Below are positions 5,943 to 6,510 of a DNA stretch of 6,510 nt, piece by piece. The notes under the pieces were generated by a model. That model was given only the letters and a program-made list of their open reading frames with translations. It was not told the origin of the DNA and made no database searches. Position 1 is the first letter of the stretch. Each line of letters opens with the position of its first letter. This DNA is from an uncultured Collinsella sp. (GTDB taxonomy: Bacteria > Actinomycetota > Coriobacteriia > Coriobacteriales > Coriobacteriaceae): assembly GCA_900550965.1 (NCBI GenBank), contig URUC01000098.1:1-6510 (forward strand), read 5' to 3'. Position numbers and translations under genes: made by a program.

Positions 5943-6320
5943 TTATTTGGCCTTGGGGCGCTTAGCACCGTACTTGGAACGGGCCTGCATACGGTTCTGG
6001 ACCGGAGCAGCGTCGTAGGCGCCACGGATGACGTGATAACGGACACCAGGGAGGTCACGGACACGACCGCCGCGGACGAGCACGATGGAGTGCTCCTGCA
6101 GGTTGTGGCCCTCACCCGGGATGTAAGCAGTAACTTCGATGCCGTTGACAAGGCGAACACGGGCAACCTTACGAAGAGCCGAGTTCGGCTTCTTGGGGCT
6201 CGTGGTGAAGACGCGGGTGCACACGCCGCGCTTCTGGGAGTTGTGCTGCAGAGCAGCGTTCTTGGACTTCTTGGGCACGGAACGACGGCCCTGGCGAACC
6301 AGCTGGTTAATAGTAGGCAA
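5943..6320 (-). CDS. rpsL: 30S ribosomal protein S12 (TTG start, natural Arg88)
   Basis: A complete 125-residue S12, a decoding-centre protein that controls accuracy and forms part of the streptomycin site. Conserved blocks are QKRGVCTRVFTTSPKKPNSALRK (residues 29-51, with Lys43), GEGHNLQEHS (69-78), RGGRVRDLPGVRYH (83-96) and QARSKYGAKRPK (112-123). Asp89, the residue modified to beta-methylthio-Asp in E. coli, is present. Position 88 is Arg (codon CGT at 6057-6059) where Lys is usual; Lys-to-Arg changes there are known streptomycin-resistance mutations in other bacteria. The start is TTG at 6318-6320, with AAGGAG six bases upstream, and gives the family N-terminus MPTINQLVR. It is the first gene of the operon, with a promoter at 6414-6442 and a leader of about 87 nt. 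Confidence 0.97.
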   Translation of the reverse strand: MPTINQLVRQGRRSVPKKSKNAALQHNSQKRGVCTRVFTTSPKKPNSALRKVARVRLVNGIEVTAYIPGEGHNLQEHSIVLVRGGRVRDLPGVRYHVIRGAYDAAPVQNRMQARSKYGAKRPKAK

Positions 6321-6326
6321 AGCGTA

Positions 6327-6332
6327 CTCCTT
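6327..6332 (-). promoter_or_regulatory. ribosome binding site that supports the TTG start of rpsL
   Basis: AAGGAG on the minus strand, six bases before TTG at 6318-6320. There is no in-frame ATG that would give a normal S12 N-terminus. Confidence 0.85.
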
Positions 6333-6376
6333 CTCGAATGATTCCAGCTTTCTGTAAAGTGCAACGGCTTGAATCG

Positions 6377-6394
6377 AGGGGTCAGCATCCCCCT
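6377..6394 (-). repeat. short hairpin in the rpsL leader
   Basis: Arms AGGGG and CCCCT with an 8-nt loop lie about 15-30 nt into the predicted leader of the str transcript. The leader also contains CTTT-ACAG-AAAG near 6349-6360. No riboswitch or known ribosomal-protein leader motif was recognised; the significance is uncertain. Confidence 0.35.
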
Positions 6395-6413
6395 ACGAAA
6401 CACGCAGTTCGAT

Positions 6414-6442
6414 AGGATACGTGGCGTTAGCTGTGCCGTCAA
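6414..6442 (-). promoter_or_regulatory. promoter of the str operon (rpsL-rpsG-fusA-rpsJ)
   Basis: On the minus strand -35 TTGACG (6437-6442) and -10 TATCCT (6414-6419) are separated by exactly 17 bp, a good match to a housekeeping sigma-factor promoter. Transcription should start near 6407, giving a leader of about 87 nt before rpsL. There is no A/T-rich UP element upstream; instead a GC-rich inverted repeat lies at 6449-6462. Confidence 0.75.
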
Positions 6443-6448
6443 CAGACC

Positions 6449-6462
6449 ACGCCGCCGGGCGT
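6449..6462. repeat. inverted repeat just upstream of the str promoter -35
   Basis: ACGCC and GGCGT arms with a 4-nt spacer lie six bases upstream of the -35 hexamer. It could be a regulator site or chance in GC-rich DNA. The remaining bases to the right edge (6463-6510) show no gene that I can support. Confidence 0.3.
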
Positions 6463-6510
6463 ATCCCAAAATAGGCACATTTCCGCAAAGCCTACACAAA
6501 AGGAATCCCC

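Noticed and set aside
6471..6495. TAGGC/GCCTA inverted repeat followed by TTTT on the minus strand near the right edge, as a terminator of an upstream gene
   Set aside because: The stem is 5 bp with a 13-nt loop, and the upstream gene is not visible, so the call is too weak.
5888..6499. A 203-codon minus-strand frame covering the rpsL leader and overlapping rpsL out of frame, with a possible leader-peptide ATG near 6388
   Set aside because: It is Ser/Arg/Thr-rich without domain features, overlaps the certain S12 gene and spans the promoter. The candidate ATG has no properly spaced ribosome binding site.

Overview
The window reads as ordinary core chromosome from a moderately high-GC Gram-positive bacterium. 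The protein flavour (S12 beginning MPTINQLVRQ, S7 beginning MPRRAAANRR, a fabH-acpP-fabK order, a str operon without tuf) suggests an actinomycete-type lineage, most likely Coriobacteriia such as Collinsella. That placement is an inference from recognition, not from a search. No mobile element, CRISPR array, tRNA or rRNA is visible, and no stretch of more than 190 bases lacks a gene or a recognisable control region.

Left part (1-1839, minus strand): the head of a type II fatty-acid synthesis operon, transcribed leftwards as fabH, acpP, fabK. The fabK gene runs off the left edge with 196 codons visible. FabH starts the acyl chain on acyl carrier protein, AcpP carries it, and FabK performs the last reduction of each elongation round. 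A divergent 174-bp region (1840-2013) separates fabH from birA. It holds two copies of a 16-bp palindrome placed around the predicted fabH promoter, which look like operators for an unidentified repressor.

Middle (2014-2790, plus strand): birA, a biotin-protein ligase without the N-terminal DNA-binding domain. It presumably biotinylates the acetyl-CoA carboxylase carrier protein that feeds malonyl-CoA to the FAS-II enzymes. A strong hairpin terminator at 2851-2887 separates it from the convergent ribosomal operon.

Right part (2907-6442, minus strand): a complete str-type operon, rpsL (S12), rpsG (S7), fusA (EF-G), rpsJ (S10), preceded by a clear promoter at 6414-6442. The tuf gene is absent between fusA and rpsJ, and rpsJ is followed by a terminator instead of the rest of the S10 operon. 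Both rpsL and rpsJ start with TTG. S12 carries arginine at position 88, where lysine is typical.

I found no undescribed multi-gene system. The best candidates for follow-up are the paired fabH operators and the natural S12 Arg88.
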